In this document: positions 1 to 11,330 of the stretch, one piece after another
Layout: each line of letters begins with the position of its first letter
How positions within the stretch are numbered: the first letter of the stretch is position 1
Source: Hymenoscyphus infarciens
Lineage: Eukaryota; Ascomycota; Leotiomycetes; Helotiales; Helotiaceae
Direction of reading: 5' to 3'
Assembly: GCA_001414345.1 (NCBI GenBank)
Contig: LLCB01000596.1
Span: 1-18,327 of the forward strand
Length of the DNA: 18,327 nt
The notes under the pieces: model-generated
Told to the model about the DNA's origin: nothing
Database searches by the model: none
Seen by the model: the letters and a program-made list of their open reading frames with translations, nothing else
Made by a program: the position numbers and the translations under genes

Positions 1-16
1 GTAAATCTAATACTTA
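1..16 (+). repeat. Dyad motif copy at the window edge
   Basis: The window opens with GTAAATCTAATACTTA, the same core found tandemly near 6.4 kb and 11.9 kb and inverted at 18 kb. Only one copy is visible, so it may be the right edge of another array lying outside the window. Confidence 0.75.
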
Positions 17-1140
17 TTTTAATAGTAAAAGATAATTTACTTAAAAGAAATAAAAATCTAAATATATTCTTTAGTTTTACGAGTTTCTTTACTTAAAATA
101 AGTATAGCTACTTACTTTAGCTTTTTTCGTTTATATACTTAAACTAAATTATTCTACTTTTACTTAAAAAAACTAAAGATACTACTTACTTTTTCTTTAT
201 TAAGTAGTTTATTTCTATATAATCCTTACTAAGGCTTTATCTTATATTTAATCCTATATTATAAATAATATTACTTTATAATATTTATTATATCCTTCTT
301 ATTTTACTTACTTTAGTACTCTTTAGTATTAATTATATTATACTAAGTTAAAAACAGCCTCTTACTTATAGTAATAGTCGAACTACTCTCTATTCTTCCT
401 TCCTCTAGTACTCTTCTCCTACTAACCTTAACACTCTTACTCTTAGTATATATAAGATATCCTATATACCTAATAAGCCTTTTACCTATATATACTCTAA
501 CTACAAAGTACTTAAATATAGTATTTAATACTATAATATAACTAAGTAATTAATATAATAGTTCTACATTCCTTATAAAGATATATAAGAATTTAATCTT
601 CTTTATCTTAATAAACACTACTTTAGATTCCTAGCTAATATAACTATTTATACTCTTAATATAATATCTCTTCTCTTAATCTTTTATAAGTAGAGAGTTA
701 AGTTAAGTCTATTATACTTCTTTAAAATCTAATATATCTAAACCAAGATCAGGTTCTCTACTAATATAAGAGATATTAGTATTCTTATATATTATTATTC
801 CCTTCTTTAGAAGCTTAGGTTTAATAACCCTATATATAATAAGACTATTTAAAGGCTTTTAGAGGCTAAGGTCTATTATACACTTAAGAATTAGAAGGCT
901 CGTTTATAATTAGTATATTTATTACTCTTATAAACTATATTAGAAAGTTCCTATATTTACTAACCTTACTCTCTCTTTCTTTAGAAGCTTACCTTTTATT
1001 ACTATCTAAACCTTTTAACCCCTTTTCTAAAATATAACTTTTCTTAAACACGTTAGATACTTTAAAATAAAAACATAAATAATAAAAAACACTTAAAGCT
1101 ATTTTATAATATAGAGTTAATTCTTAGATCCTTTACTTAT
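17..1140. other. No recognisable gene; RIP-converted DNA
   Basis: This stretch is very AT-rich and lacks CA/TG like the rest. I found no frame that stays readable for long, no tandem repeat and no RNA gene. A small group of surviving CA dinucleotides lies at about 1047-1092 (in the contexts AACACG, AACATA and AACACT). Confidence 0.5.
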
Positions 1141-1760
1141 ATAATAAGCTCTCTCTAACTTAAGGAGCTATAAGTTTACCTTAATCTTATAAAGTTAGGA
1201 TAAGATATATAGTAGTAGTACAACGATAGAGCTAGTTATTATAATCTAAATATAATTACTCTAAACTTAATTAGTATATCTTTTTATTTATTTTTATTAT
1301 TTATTACTAAATAATACCTAGCTTTTAAGATAATAACTAAAAAGGGTTATTAGGACTTAACTAATAAAGAAAACTTAAGTAATTTATTAGGTATCTTACT
1401 TTATAAGTACTAAAGATAATCGAGGTAGAACGCTTTTATAGTAAGAGGATTAAGAATACTCTATAAAACACTAGTATTATAAAACCTAAGTTTATAAAGT
1501 TTCTATATATAGCTAGGTAATATTTATATAGTAGATATTTCTATATTCCTTTTAGTATTCTAGTAAGGCGTTTAGAATAAGTAAAGTTTACTTATTATAT
1601 TTAGTTTTATATATATCTTATAGTTTATATAAGAAAAGGAATATTATAAGAAAAAGCACTCTTAATATATAAACTATTATAATAAGTAAGCTTCTATAAT
1701 AAAAATAAATAAATTAATTCCTTTTAATATAATTTTACTTAATAAATAACTAAGCTACTT
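1141..1760 (+). pseudogene. Ghost reading frame A1 (unknown protein, RIP-killed)
   Basis: Reading codons in phase with position 1141, the translation is protein-like with scattered TAA/TAG codons. It includes a stop-free run of about 30 codons near 1222-1311 and a charged stretch near 1345-1380 (KKGY, then DLTNKENLSNLLGILLYKY after one stop). The stops could be former Gln or Trp codons. No start codon or domain can be identified. It runs toward the 3' end of the minus-strand ghost to its right. The frame was chosen by eye as the most readable of six, and its stop density is not far below background, so this is one of the weaker ghosts. Confidence 0.25.
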
Positions 1761-1799
1761 ACTACTATACTAGCGAGCCTAGAGATCTTAAGAAATACT

Positions 1800-3830
1800 A
1801 GCTATATATATATATAAGTTCTATATTATACTTCTTTTAATATTTCTAAATCTATAATAGTATTAAGTCTTAACTTTCTACTTCTAGCTAGTAATTTTAC
1901 GTTAAATACTAAACTTTTAAAATAGTCTATTAAGTAATATATCTCTATCTCTTAAGATATATATAATTATTATAGTAAAAAGTACTTAGATGTATATATA
2001 TTGTTTTCTAGAAGCTATATTATAGCTTTAAGAAATCTATAAACGAAGGTAGAAAGCGTTATCTATTATATACTTACCTTTATTATCTAGGTAATTAACA
2101 TAGTCTAGTATTAACTTAGTATAGAGGTAATATACTATTATATATATTATAAATATTATAAATATACTACTATTATTAGTAAATTCTTAAATATTAGAAA
2201 GTTATTAAACTTACTTTTTAGTTTTCTTAAATAGTCTTTATTCTTTAAGTACTATAGCTAATATCTTATAAACTAACTAGATTAATACTATTTCTAGTAG
2301 AATTATATAATCGGGATCTATACTAAATTTGCTCTAGCTGCTTTTTACTTTAATTAATATAATATAAGCCTTCTTATATATCTAATATATCTATTCTTTA
2401 CTAACTCTAATATAGAAGCAGAGTCTAATATTATTTAGATATTTAAATTTAAAGAGCTTTTAGAGAAGAGAAAACCTACTTAGCTATATTATTATAGTTA
2501 GGTATATAAGTAAACCTCTAATCTTCTTAAAAACATAAGTAATAAGATCTTAAAAGAAAGCGTTTACTAATATATAAGTTACTAGTTTAAGCTTTTATTA
2601 TACTTTAAAGTTAGTATTTAATATTACTATAAAAGCTTATAATATTATACTTTCCTCTCTTTAATATCTTTTAATATTATTAATATTTTATTAACTTTTT
2701 AATTATTAGATGTTATTACTAGTAGTAAAGTTATTAGTATCTTTAAAGAGTAGTATAATTATAGAAACTATTCTTAAACTCTTTAATAAAGTATAAAGAA
2801 AGTTTAATTTAAAAGATATAAGTATATTATAGAGTCTAAATTATACTAGCTATTACTAGATAATAATTCTTATAACTTCCTTTATTACTTTAGTATATTT
2901 TCTAAGAATATAAATAGCTTTTATAATATTAAGAGAAAATCCTACTTCTTCTTCTATATTATCTTTATTATCTATATAGCTCTTATTACTACTACTATTC
3001 TCTTCTTTATTAGTACTTACTTCTCCTATTTTTAACTAGTACTAGTTAAGGAATAGATTAAGAAGAATCTAAAAAGCTATATACTTTATAATATTTATTT
3101 TATTAACTATTATACCTTTTCTTTCTATATTACTATTTTCTTTTAATTTACTTAACCTTTTTATTTTATTAAGGTCTAGAAGGTTTTAGTAGAAGTTTTT
3201 ACTACTATAGTAATATTTATATATTACCTTATTACTTAGGACGCTTATATAATAGAAGCTTTTAGGTATATTAAAAAGTATATTAATTAAAATAAAGTAA
3301 TAAGTATAACTTTTTAGTAGAGTATAAGTATAGTACTTTTAGAATAGGAAAGGTAAAGACTTAGTTTAGAGAAAATTAAGACTTTTCTAATATTATAGAA
3401 TACTTAAAGAAGTATTAAAATCGACTAACTATAGGTATAAAGTATAGAGTTAGATTTAAACTTAAAAGGTAAAATTAGGAGTTAGATATATTAATATACT
3501 AATAAGTTTTAGTCTTAAGCTTTAAGCTAAAAGAGGGAGAGAGGATAGTATAATAGTAGAATTATTTACTATATTTATTATATAAGAATTTATAATACGT
3601 TTATTATAATTATAAGTTGTAGTTTTATAACTACTAATATTTCTAATACTTATATATAAGAGAAAACGACTTAAACTAAATACTAATAATAAGAGTTATA
3701 AGTAGAATAATTAGAAAAGAGGATATAATAAGAGAAAATATTTTTTATAGAATACTTAAGGCTTTTATCTATAAGAAGCTATTATCTTATAGTCTAATAG
3801 CTATCTATATTAACTATACTAATTAATAGT
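1800..3830 (-). pseudogene. Ghost reading frame A2 (unknown protein, RIP-killed)
   Basis: Reading the minus strand with plus-strand triplets starting at multiples of three, one frame stays readable from about 3830 down to about 1800 (up to roughly 680 codons) without an evident frameshift. Stop-free runs of about 45-55 codons occur near 3520-3660, 3180-3335, 2865-3030 and 2700-2840. One run carries an acidic, serine-rich linker-like segment (VSTNKEENSSSNK, then a DNKDNIEEE cluster, about 2945-3025). Further on are conserved-looking pieces such as SIDPDYIILLE (about 2290-2325) and YLDNKGKYIIDNAFYLR (about 2040-2090). Stops are about 8% of codons, below the roughly 10-12% that TAA/TAG reach here by eye. 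I recognise no family. It sits head-to-head with the plus-strand ghost beginning near 4240. Confidence 0.4.
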
Positions 3831-4259
3831 AACCTTTATACTCTTAATCTTCCTCTTTTAAACTCTATATAGTAGTAGTTATTAGATTATCTAGGTTTAA
3901 AACTCTATAGTTAGTAATAGTTTAATATTTTATTTCTCTATTCTAATACTCTATAAGTAAAGGTATACTAGCTTATAATAACTCTACTATTTATTACCTT
4001 ATCTTTTAAAATACTAAATAGTTTATTATTATTATTAAGTTAAAATTCAACTACTACTAAATAAATATTATATAAAGACTTATATATAAAGAGTTATACT
4101 TATTAGGATTATAACTAAATAAATAGCCTACTTAAATATAGTTAGTAAGTATATAGTAGAAATAGAGAAAGGAGATACTAATAATTTTATAAAGTAAATA
4201 AACCTTTAGCTAATTAAATCTAATAAATATCTAAGCTCTACTAGTAAAAACCACTTCTC

Positions 4260-4448
4260 CTAGTTTACTTATACTACTCTATTAATATATAATAAGTAGT
4301 ATAAGTATTAGAGTATATAGCTTATAATAAATATCTCCTTCTAACTTAGTTACTACTTATACTACCCCTCTTTACTAATATATTATAAGTAGTATCTAGG
4401 TTAGAGTATAGCTTCTTAATAAAGCTCTCCTCCTCCTTTTATTCTATA
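4260..4448 (+). repeat. Imperfect 93-bp tandem duplication (31 codons)
   Basis: Two diverged copies lie side by side. GTAGTA followed by a similar 25-base tail starts at 4296 and again at 4389, a 93-bp offset, with TATACTAC upstream in both at 4271 and 4359. The offset is a multiple of three and both copies are in the phase of the surrounding ghost frame. Differences between copies are partly indels, so this duplication is older than the RIP. Confidence 0.6.
4266..4307. repeat. 13-bp inverted repeat (hairpin-capable)
   Basis: TACTTATACTACT at 4266-4278 is the exact reverse complement of 4295-4307, leaving a 16-base AT loop. A weaker version (10-bp arms at 4351-4360 and 4385-4394) sits in the second copy of the 93-bp duplication. 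AT-rich low-complexity DNA makes such arms easily, so a function is doubtful. Confidence 0.55.
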
Positions 4449-5640
4449 TCTTATCTATTAAATCTTCTCTATACTAGAAACCTTTAACTATAAATTTAAT
4501 ATAACTCTCTACTAAAGTAGAATACTATTGTTTTTATAGTATTATTTAGCTTTACTATCTTATTTCTAGTTATATAGGTTTAAGAGAGTCGGTTTATAAT
4601 ATAAGACTTATTATTTTACTTTAGGTAAAAGCTCTTAATATAATCCTAAATATATACTATCTTTTTAGTAGATTTATACTTATAGGTTATAGCTAGTTTT
4701 TATTATAAAGTCCTAGTTTTCTATATTTAGTAAGTGTTTAATTAATTTTATAGTCTTAAAATTTACTAGTAAGGTTCTATAGAGCGATTTATAGCTATAT
4801 TAAGAAGCTATGCTTCTATTACTAAAAAGCTTAATCCTTACTATTATTATAAAGTAAAAAGAAGATAGTATATTAGTATTATTTTATAGTTATACTTATA
4901 CTAGTTTTATTACTCTCTAGAGAAGTACTTTAAAAAGAGTTCTTTTTAATATTTAAGAATAAAGAAGATATAATTCTATAAATACTTAAAAGCTAAACTT
5001 AAAGGTAAAGTTCTCTACTATAAAGTAAAGTAGCTCTAGCTTAGGTTAAAACGAAATCTTAACTCCTATATATTTAAGGTTCCTACTACTATCTTTAATT
5101 AACTATAATTACTATATTTATTACTATACCTTTTCTAGAACTTATAAAAGAATTTATAGGTATTTAAAAGCACTTACTAAATTCTATACTTTTAGTAGAT
5201 TTATAAAGACTATATATCTACTTTATAGACTAAGTAGCTAAGTATCTAAAGTATATATTCTATATACTTTATTAGCTTTTACTATCTTACTAGAATTAAT
5301 TTCTTAATAATAATACTATTTACTAGACTAGCCTTTTTAATAGTATAGAGTAGAATAAAGTTAAAGAATATACTCTTCTAGTCTTAAATAGTAATAGGCC
5401 TATTACACGAGACTAATAGATATATAGGCTTATTATAATACTTTTAAAAGTAGTTACTAGTATATAACCTTATATATATATATCTTATATAATAATTTAT
5501 AATTAAAAAGCTTATTACTCTTTCTAGTACTTTCCTACTCTTTAAGATTACTAGCTATCTAATAGTAGATATTATTTTATCTTTAGTTTTCTTTTATTAA
5601 TAATTAACCTTATCTTTTATCTAAGCTTATACTAACTAAA

Positions 5641-6324
5641 AGTAGTCTTTAGAGTAGTAAGTTAAATTTTAAGAGTATTATAGAAAACGAAAGAGAGGAT
5701 CCCTAGCCCGACCTCTAATTTCTAATACTTCTTTTAATCTATTATATACTACTATATTAATTATATTAGCCTAAGCTATAAAAGACTAAAGTTAAAGTTA
5801 GAAATAAGTTATAAGTATTATCTTATATAATTATCTATCTAATAACTTATTTATTATATTAGAAATCCTTCTAAGTATCTCTTTTTATACTAGAAGACCT
5901 TATACTAACTAGGTATATAAGCTCTTCTACTATAGTTCTTACTACTTTAGTTTAGTATTCTACTAATATTACTAATAAATACTTATAAAAATTTAATAAG
6001 CTAGACCTCTCTTATAGTAGTTTTTTAATAATCTATAGAAAACTAATATCTTTAGTAGTAACTTCCTCTTTATTCTAAGTAATATAAAAGGTATCTTTTA
6101 ATAAGAACCTTACTCTCTTAAACATTTCCTCTCTATAGATAGAACACCTCTTAAGTATAGAAACTCGATAAAATAAAAGAAGAAAAACTATATATATATT
6201 TTAATTAAAATAAGGTAAAGCTTAAAGAAATTAATAATAAGAGTATTAGAAATAATAATTATTATATACTTCTTTATATAATAAACTATCTTATCTAAAA
6301 TATTTATATATTATTATAAAGATT
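5641..6324. other. No recognisable gene; RIP-converted DNA
   Basis: No frame stands out and there are no tandem repeats. A small GC-richer island (GATCCCTAGCCCGACCTC) lies at about 5698-5715, where C survives because none of it precedes A. Confidence 0.4.
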
Positions 6325-6535
6325 TAAAGTAAATCTAATCTACTTAAAATAAGTAAATCTAATCTATACCTACTCTAAGATAAGTAAATCTAATACTTAT
6401 CTACTTTTACTTTAGAAGCTAGAATAATACTTATTTATAAAAAATTAGTAAATCTAATACTTACTTTTTATAAAAGAAGTAAATCTAATACTTACTTTTT
6501 ATAAAAGAAGTAAATCTAATACCTAATTAATACCT
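6325..6535 (+). repeat. Dyad-motif array, 31-bp tandem core
   Basis: The motif GTAAATCTAATACTTA (or a close variant) starts at 6329, 6354, 6384, 6448, 6479 and 6510. The last three are spaced exactly 31 bp apart and share the spacer CTTTTTATAAAAGAA. The extended core AAGTA-AATCTAA-TACTT is a dyad with 5-bp arms, and the spacer contains a second small dyad (CTTTT-TAT-AAAAG). A 31-bp unit is not a multiple of three, so the array is not coding. It lies between ghost gene clusters A and B. Confidence 0.9.
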
Positions 6536-6779
6536 ATTTAATACTATAACTTACTTATAAGCTTTCTTATTTACTCTTTTTCTACTAGAGAAAGAGAGAG
6601 TATTAAGACTCTATTTAAATAATAACCTATAGAATTTACTCTTTTTATTATAATATAATACCTTAATACTTAAGTTAAAATAATTAATTATACTACTAGA
6701 TATAAGTATTAGAGGTCTTATTTAATAAGACTTTTACTAGTATATTAGTTAGTATTTACGTGTTAGTATTATTATAAGT
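6536..6779. other. Spacer between array and ghost B1
   Basis: AT-rich sequence with no visible gene or repeat other than a short GA run near 6590-6600 (AGAAAGAGAGAG). Confidence 0.4.
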
Positions 6780-7750
6780 ATTTATAAGTAATCTATATTA
6801 GTAACTACCTCTTAGAATTATAAGATAAAATAAACCCCTTTATCTAACTTCCTATTATTTTTCTAAATACTTATTTTATTTTACTACTAACTAGCTATAC
6901 TATACTCTTTATAACTCTATATAAGGTTAAATATTTAGATTATAATAAGTATTATACTTAACTAGGCTACTAACACTTACGCCTAAGCTCTAAATAACTC
7001 TATAGTTCTTACTATTCTTATAAGTAAAACCGTAATATTAGAGTATAAGCTTACCTATATTCTAGTTACCTCTCTATATTCTATAATACCTTCTTTCTTA
7101 TATAAAAAAGCTATAAGCTATTTCTAAAATCCTTTATTTTATTAAAAAATAAGAGAATAAAAGACTATTTTCCGATTTTTATTCTTAATAGTAAATACTC
7201 TATAAAGTAGTTTAATTATAGAAAGAAGAGGTAGAGTATCTTAAGAAGCTTAAAAAGGATAAATAAGTATACTATACTAAAACCTATATATATTATATTA
7301 CTAATAGTACTCTATATAATAGGTCTAGGATATTACTTTCTTAGATTCTCTAAGCTTAGACTCTCTCTAAGATATATAATATTCTCTACCTACTAGTAGG
7401 TTCGATCTTACTAATCTAATCTTAGTTAGTATTTATTAAATAGCTATTCTAATTATAATATCTAATATAGTTAATAATAGTTTATATTTAGAAACTAACC
7501 TAGTAGCCTACTTTATTAATATATCTTAACTTAACTCTTAATATTAAAACATAGGCTTAAATAAACCTTCTTCTAGACCTTACTACTATATTTATATATA
7601 CTTATAATAGTATAAATAATAATAATAAAGAGATTTAAATAAGCAAAGCTTATAGTAATCTACTAACTAATAATATCTTTACTTACTTAGGATAATATAT
7701 TTTAAGATTTATATACTTTATAAGTAGGATTATTAATAAGTTAGATACTT
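6780..7750 (+). pseudogene. Ghost reading frame B1 (unknown protein, RIP-killed)
   Basis: Codons in phase with position 6781 give a protein-like translation over about 320 codons. It includes PLYLTSYYFSKYLFYFTTN (about 6835-6890), a charged stretch KEEVEYLKKLKKDK (about 7225-7266) and VYYTKTYIYYITNSTLYNRS (about 7270-7328). An Asn run (NNNNKE) occurs near 7615-7632. Interspersed TAA/TAG codons fit former Gln codons. It points toward the 3' end of the minus-strand ghost ending near 7900. No domain was recognised, and the frame was chosen by eye. Confidence 0.33.
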
Positions 7751-7899
7751 AAAAATAAGTAGATAAAATAGTAGAAATATAATATAAGTTATAAGGAAAA
7801 GTCTAGTATTAATAGAGAAAAACTATTAGTATATAGAGGTAATAGATAAAGGAACTTATATGTCTTAGTAATATACTAGACTATATTTACCTTTAAAAG

Positions 7900-9720
7900 A
7901 GGTTATCTTATACTATATATATTTATTAAAAGTATTATAAGGGATTATAAGTCTACTTATATATATTTAGAAGTATATATTAATTACTTTTTATTTTATA
8001 GTTAAGAATAAGAGAAGGAATATAATTATAGAACAGTTAGCCTTTATATAACGAGTAAAGTTAAGTCGGCGTATCTAAATTATTTAATAGAAAATTCTTA
8101 ATATATATTAATACTACTTATAGTTTATAAGTAGAGATAGTATAAACTATTAAGTAAGCTTTATAGTAAGCTACGACGTTGCTAAGTAAGCTAGTATTAG
8201 TACCTCCTATATATAAGTAAGTTTAATACCTAGAGACAAAAAAGATATTATACTCTTAGGTTCTTTTAAGTCTTAGATACTTTTTTTAAAATTATATATA
8301 AGCTATTTCTAACTCTTACTCTTATACTCTTATAAGAAGCTATAAAAACTTCCTAAGAAATTCTAATAAAATTATATTTAGAGTAATAAGCTACTATCTA
8401 TAAGTAAAGTAGTTAGGCGCTTAAAAGATAAGAGCTATCTCTTCTAAGTATAAAAAGTAAGTAAAAGTAAGAAGGCTAGTTATTACTTTTTAAGGCTTAA
8501 TTACTTAAAATAGGAGTTTATATCGTTATATTAATATTATTATTATAGGTTCTTTTTATTAATAAGTAGAGTAAAATCACGTTTAAAATAAACTATCTTA
8601 ACTTAAGAGAGATAGGGAGGTATATTATATAGAGAGTATTATTAGGTTAGGTTCTTTTATATACTTAAATTAAACTATTTATAAAGTAAAACATAATAGT
8701 AGTCTATAAGTAGATACTATCTTACTTATAAAAAAACTCTTAAGAAAGTAAACTATAGAAGTTAAGCTATAATACTCTATTCCTTTCTTTTATAAATATT
8801 AAAAAATAAATAAAAAAAAGTCTTTATAATATTATATCTAATACTCCTCTTTTCTAGAAAACCTTATAAAAAGAAAATAACTTATTCTTTTAGTAGTTTT
8901 ATTTAAAGTAGAAAGAAGGCTTTATACTAATAATAAATTAAAAACGTAATAATAGTTAAATAAGAAATAAGAAAAAAGAAAAAGAGATAAAGAAAGTATA
9001 TATAGTACTATAACCTCTACTTTTAAACCTAACTATAAAAAAGAATAATTAAATACTCTTATAAATAAAAGTAAGGTAAAGGTATAAAAATATTATTAAA
9101 GTACTTAATATTTTAGATTTAAATTATATTAAGTATTAGTTATAAATCTAGCTTTCTTCTAAAAAGTAGAATTATTATTACTTATATTAATAAGTTATTT
9201 TTATTTAATAAGAGAGGAAGCTAGAAGGCTATCTAGTAATAGCTTATTAATATTATTAATATAGTTTTCTAGACTTACTCTATTCTTAGGATTCTTAAGC
9301 TTCTTCTTTTTTCTAGGCTTTAGTTCTAGCTTTTCTTTAATCTTAACTAGTAGAAGAGGTAGTCTTTTATATCTATTATTTCCTCTAAATAGAGAAGGTA
9401 GTACTTTAGATCTATTATTTCTCTTAAGTAGATAAAATAGCTTATTATTTCTATTATTTCTATTATTTCCTCTAAGTAGTACTAATAGTTATTATTATAC
9501 TACTCTATACTTATTCTAGATATAGATTTCCTCTAATCTTACTAGAACTCTTAAGAAAAAGACCTTAAGTTCTTAAGTTATAATATTAATATAAAGCTAT
9601 CTTATTCTATTCTCTACTTCCTTAGACATAAATATTAAGAAATAATTAATAAGATCTATATAGTATTCTTATATAAGATTACTATTCTACTTAACTATAA
9701 TATAAAAATAAGTATAAGCA
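7900..9720 (-). pseudogene. Ghost reading frame B2 (possible transposase-like N-terminus)
   Basis: This is among the most readable ghosts. Plus-strand triplets starting at multiples of three, read on the minus strand, stay in one frame for about 600 codons. The span 9204-9488 is 95 codons with no stop at all, which is rare in stop-saturated DNA. A surviving ATG at 9629-9627 opens MSKEVENRIR. A basic, repeat-rich region follows (RGNNRNNRNNK, then KEKLELKPRKKKKLKNPK). That opening faintly resembles the start of some fungal pogo-type transposases, but no DDE catalytic core was found, so this is speculation. Stops are about 6% of codons in the first 270 codons and rise to background further on. 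It is divergent from the plus-strand ghost starting near 9730. Confidence 0.42.
9372..9480 (-). repeat. In-frame 39/48-bp and 9-bp repeats inside ghost B2
   Basis: TCTATTATTTCCTCT-like blocks start at 9372, 9411 and 9459 (spacings 39 and 48 bp). Three perfect 9-bp units TATTATTTC occupy 9443-9469. On the minus strand these encode repeated RNN/RGNNR units within the 95-codon open run. All spacings are multiples of three, as expected for repeats that grew inside a coding sequence. Confidence 0.7.
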
Positions 9721-9729
9721 TAGGTAGTC

Positions 9730-11330
9730 TCTCTATTAAAGTATATTAAGTAAATCTATATTATATAATTGATTTCTCTATCCTAAAAATAGGCTAGAAC
9801 CTTATAAGTATTATAGAAAAAGAAGCTAAGTGTCTTAATAATATAATAATAATTATAGTAGGCTTAAAGAATCGCCTACTTAAGTAGTAGCTATAGTCCT
9901 TTCCCTTCTATAATAAAGAATATTAGCTATAGCTCTTTAATAAGGTTAGTAAATTCTCTATACTTAGTACTTTATAGTATATATTAATATACTATACTAA
10001 AGAGTATAATATTAAATACGATATACTAGTCTAGCTTAGATATCTTATAATAGAGAATTTCACGCTTAATAGAGGTTAGCTTAAATACTTAAGTCTAGTT
10101 AATCTTAAACTCTTTATTTATTATAAATAGAAGACTAATATAAGTAAATTTAATATTCTAGTAAAGGTTACTCTTAATTTCTTTTAGATATAATTTAACT
10201 ATATTATTAGTAAGAAAAGAGGTAGAGTCGAGTATATATAATATACTAATATGTTTTTAGTTTTAACTAGCTAGCTTTAAGTTATATAAGAAGAAGGCTA
10301 AATTATTCTTCTAACCTAACTAGTATATATATATAAATAGAGACGCTTTATTCTAGTTATCTTATACCTTAGAGGTTATATAGTATAATTTTAATTATAA
10401 TTTATAGAGAGCTATCTTTTCTAGTAGTAAACTAGTAATTTAGTCTTTATAAATATAAGAAAACTCTATATTATTAGAATATTCTTAAAGCTCTCTCTCT
10501 ATATTAATTATATCTAAGATAAGGTAATATTTAAGAGCTTTTATAACTACTATATAGCTTATTTTTAGAATCTCTTATATATCTTCTTTACTCTTAAAAG
10601 CCTTAGCTATAGCGCTACCTCTTAATCTAGGTTTTCCTAGTATATCTACTATGTTAAAAAGGTTAGGATTAGTAGACTAGAGCTAATCTTATATAAGTAT
10701 AGAAGTAGTTATGTCTATAGATATAGTTCTTATAAAAGAGGTTCTAGAATTAGTAGACTCTATAAAGTAAGAGGACTCTATATAAGAGTAAGTATTTATA
10801 ATTATAAGAGGGGTATTCCTAGCTAAGAGATACTTTATAAGAGGTAGTATATAACTAGAGTAATAGAACTATACCCTTATAATAAACTAAGAGTTAGAAG
10901 TAGATATATACTAGATAGAAGGCTCTAATTTATTAATATAACGCGTTTATAATAAGGTACTAGTAGTAGAGTAAGGATTTAAGGTTTATAAGTACTTAGT
11001 AGAAGGCTACGATTTAAGAGAAGTGCTTATAGTAGAGTAAGGATTCAAGGTTTATAAGTACTTAGTAGAAGGCTATGATTTAGAGGAAGTACTTATAGTA
11101 GAGTAAGGATTTAAGGTTTATAAGTGTTTAGTAGAAGGCTATAATTTAAAGGAAGTATTAGTAGTAGAATAATAATTCGAGTTTAACTATGCTTAGTTTA
11201 AAGTACTTATAATAGATTAGGGATTTAAAGTAACTAGGTTTATTTATATTATAGTAAAGTAAGAATCTAAGAATAAGATAGAAAGTAATATTAGGCTTTT
11301 ATACTTATTTTTAAGTAAGAAGTAATAATA
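9730..11330 (+). pseudogene. Ghost reading frame B3 with 22-residue repeats (unknown protein)
   Basis: Codons in phase with position 9730 (positions 1 mod 3) are readable to about 11330, roughly 530 codons. Clear segments are about 9880-9985 (35 codons between stops, in the region of ISYSSLIRLVNSLYLVLYS) and 10561-10680 (no stop until the last codon). Near the C-terminal end lie three perfect-phase copies of a 22-residue unit, GFKVYKYLVEGYDL-REVLIVE plus one stop. That stop is TAA at the same position in every unit and was probably Gln. No known domain was recognised; a repetitive surface or scaffold-type protein is possible but unproven. It starts head-to-head with ghost B2. Confidence 0.45.
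10966..11181 (+). repeat. 66-bp tandem repeat (22 codons), three copies plus a partial fourth
   Basis: Full units run 10966-11031, 11032-11097 and 11098-11163, then a degenerate piece begins at 11164. The unit length is exactly 22 codons and each unit carries TAA as its third codon. The copies differ mainly at RIP or CpG sites: one site reads TACGAT, TATGAT and TATAAT in copies 1, 2 and 3. This repeat holds the densest group of surviving CA/TG dinucleotides in the window. Confidence 0.93.

Larger units (their letters stand above)
4240..5640 (+). pseudogene. Ghost reading frame A3 (unknown protein, RIP-killed)
   Basis: The plus frame with codons starting at multiples of three is readable from about 4240 to 5640 (about 465 codons). 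The clearest part is 4770-5100. There, about 36 codons without a stop (including SIERFIAILRSYASITKKLN) are followed by basic, lysine-rich segments such as KYLKAKLKGKVLYYKVK. Later stretches include IVIGLLHETNRYIGLL near 5380-5430. Near its start an imperfect 93-bp tandem duplication preserves the frame, which favours former coding. Stops are TAA/TAG only. No catalytic motif is recognisable, so function is unknown. Confidence 0.38.

Noticed and set aside
2040..2100. Reverse-transcriptase-like YLDN motif on the minus strand
   Set aside because: After RIP, YLDD could become YLDN, but the neighbouring residues (KGKYIIDN) and lack of other RT blocks nearby do not support a reverse transcriptase.
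2680..2760. Possible end of a DDE transposase (LLDV followed by Ser/Lys-rich residues on the plus strand)
   Set aside because: The resemblance to the pogo LLQPLDV motif covers only a few residues, the surrounding plus frame is full of stops, and the minus strand there reads better as ghost A2.
6448..6525. CRISPR array (short repeats at constant 31-bp spacing)
   Set aside because: Spacers at this locus are the same as each other, only about 14-15 bp long, and the setting is a RIP-converted fungal block with no cas genes; this is a tandem repeat.
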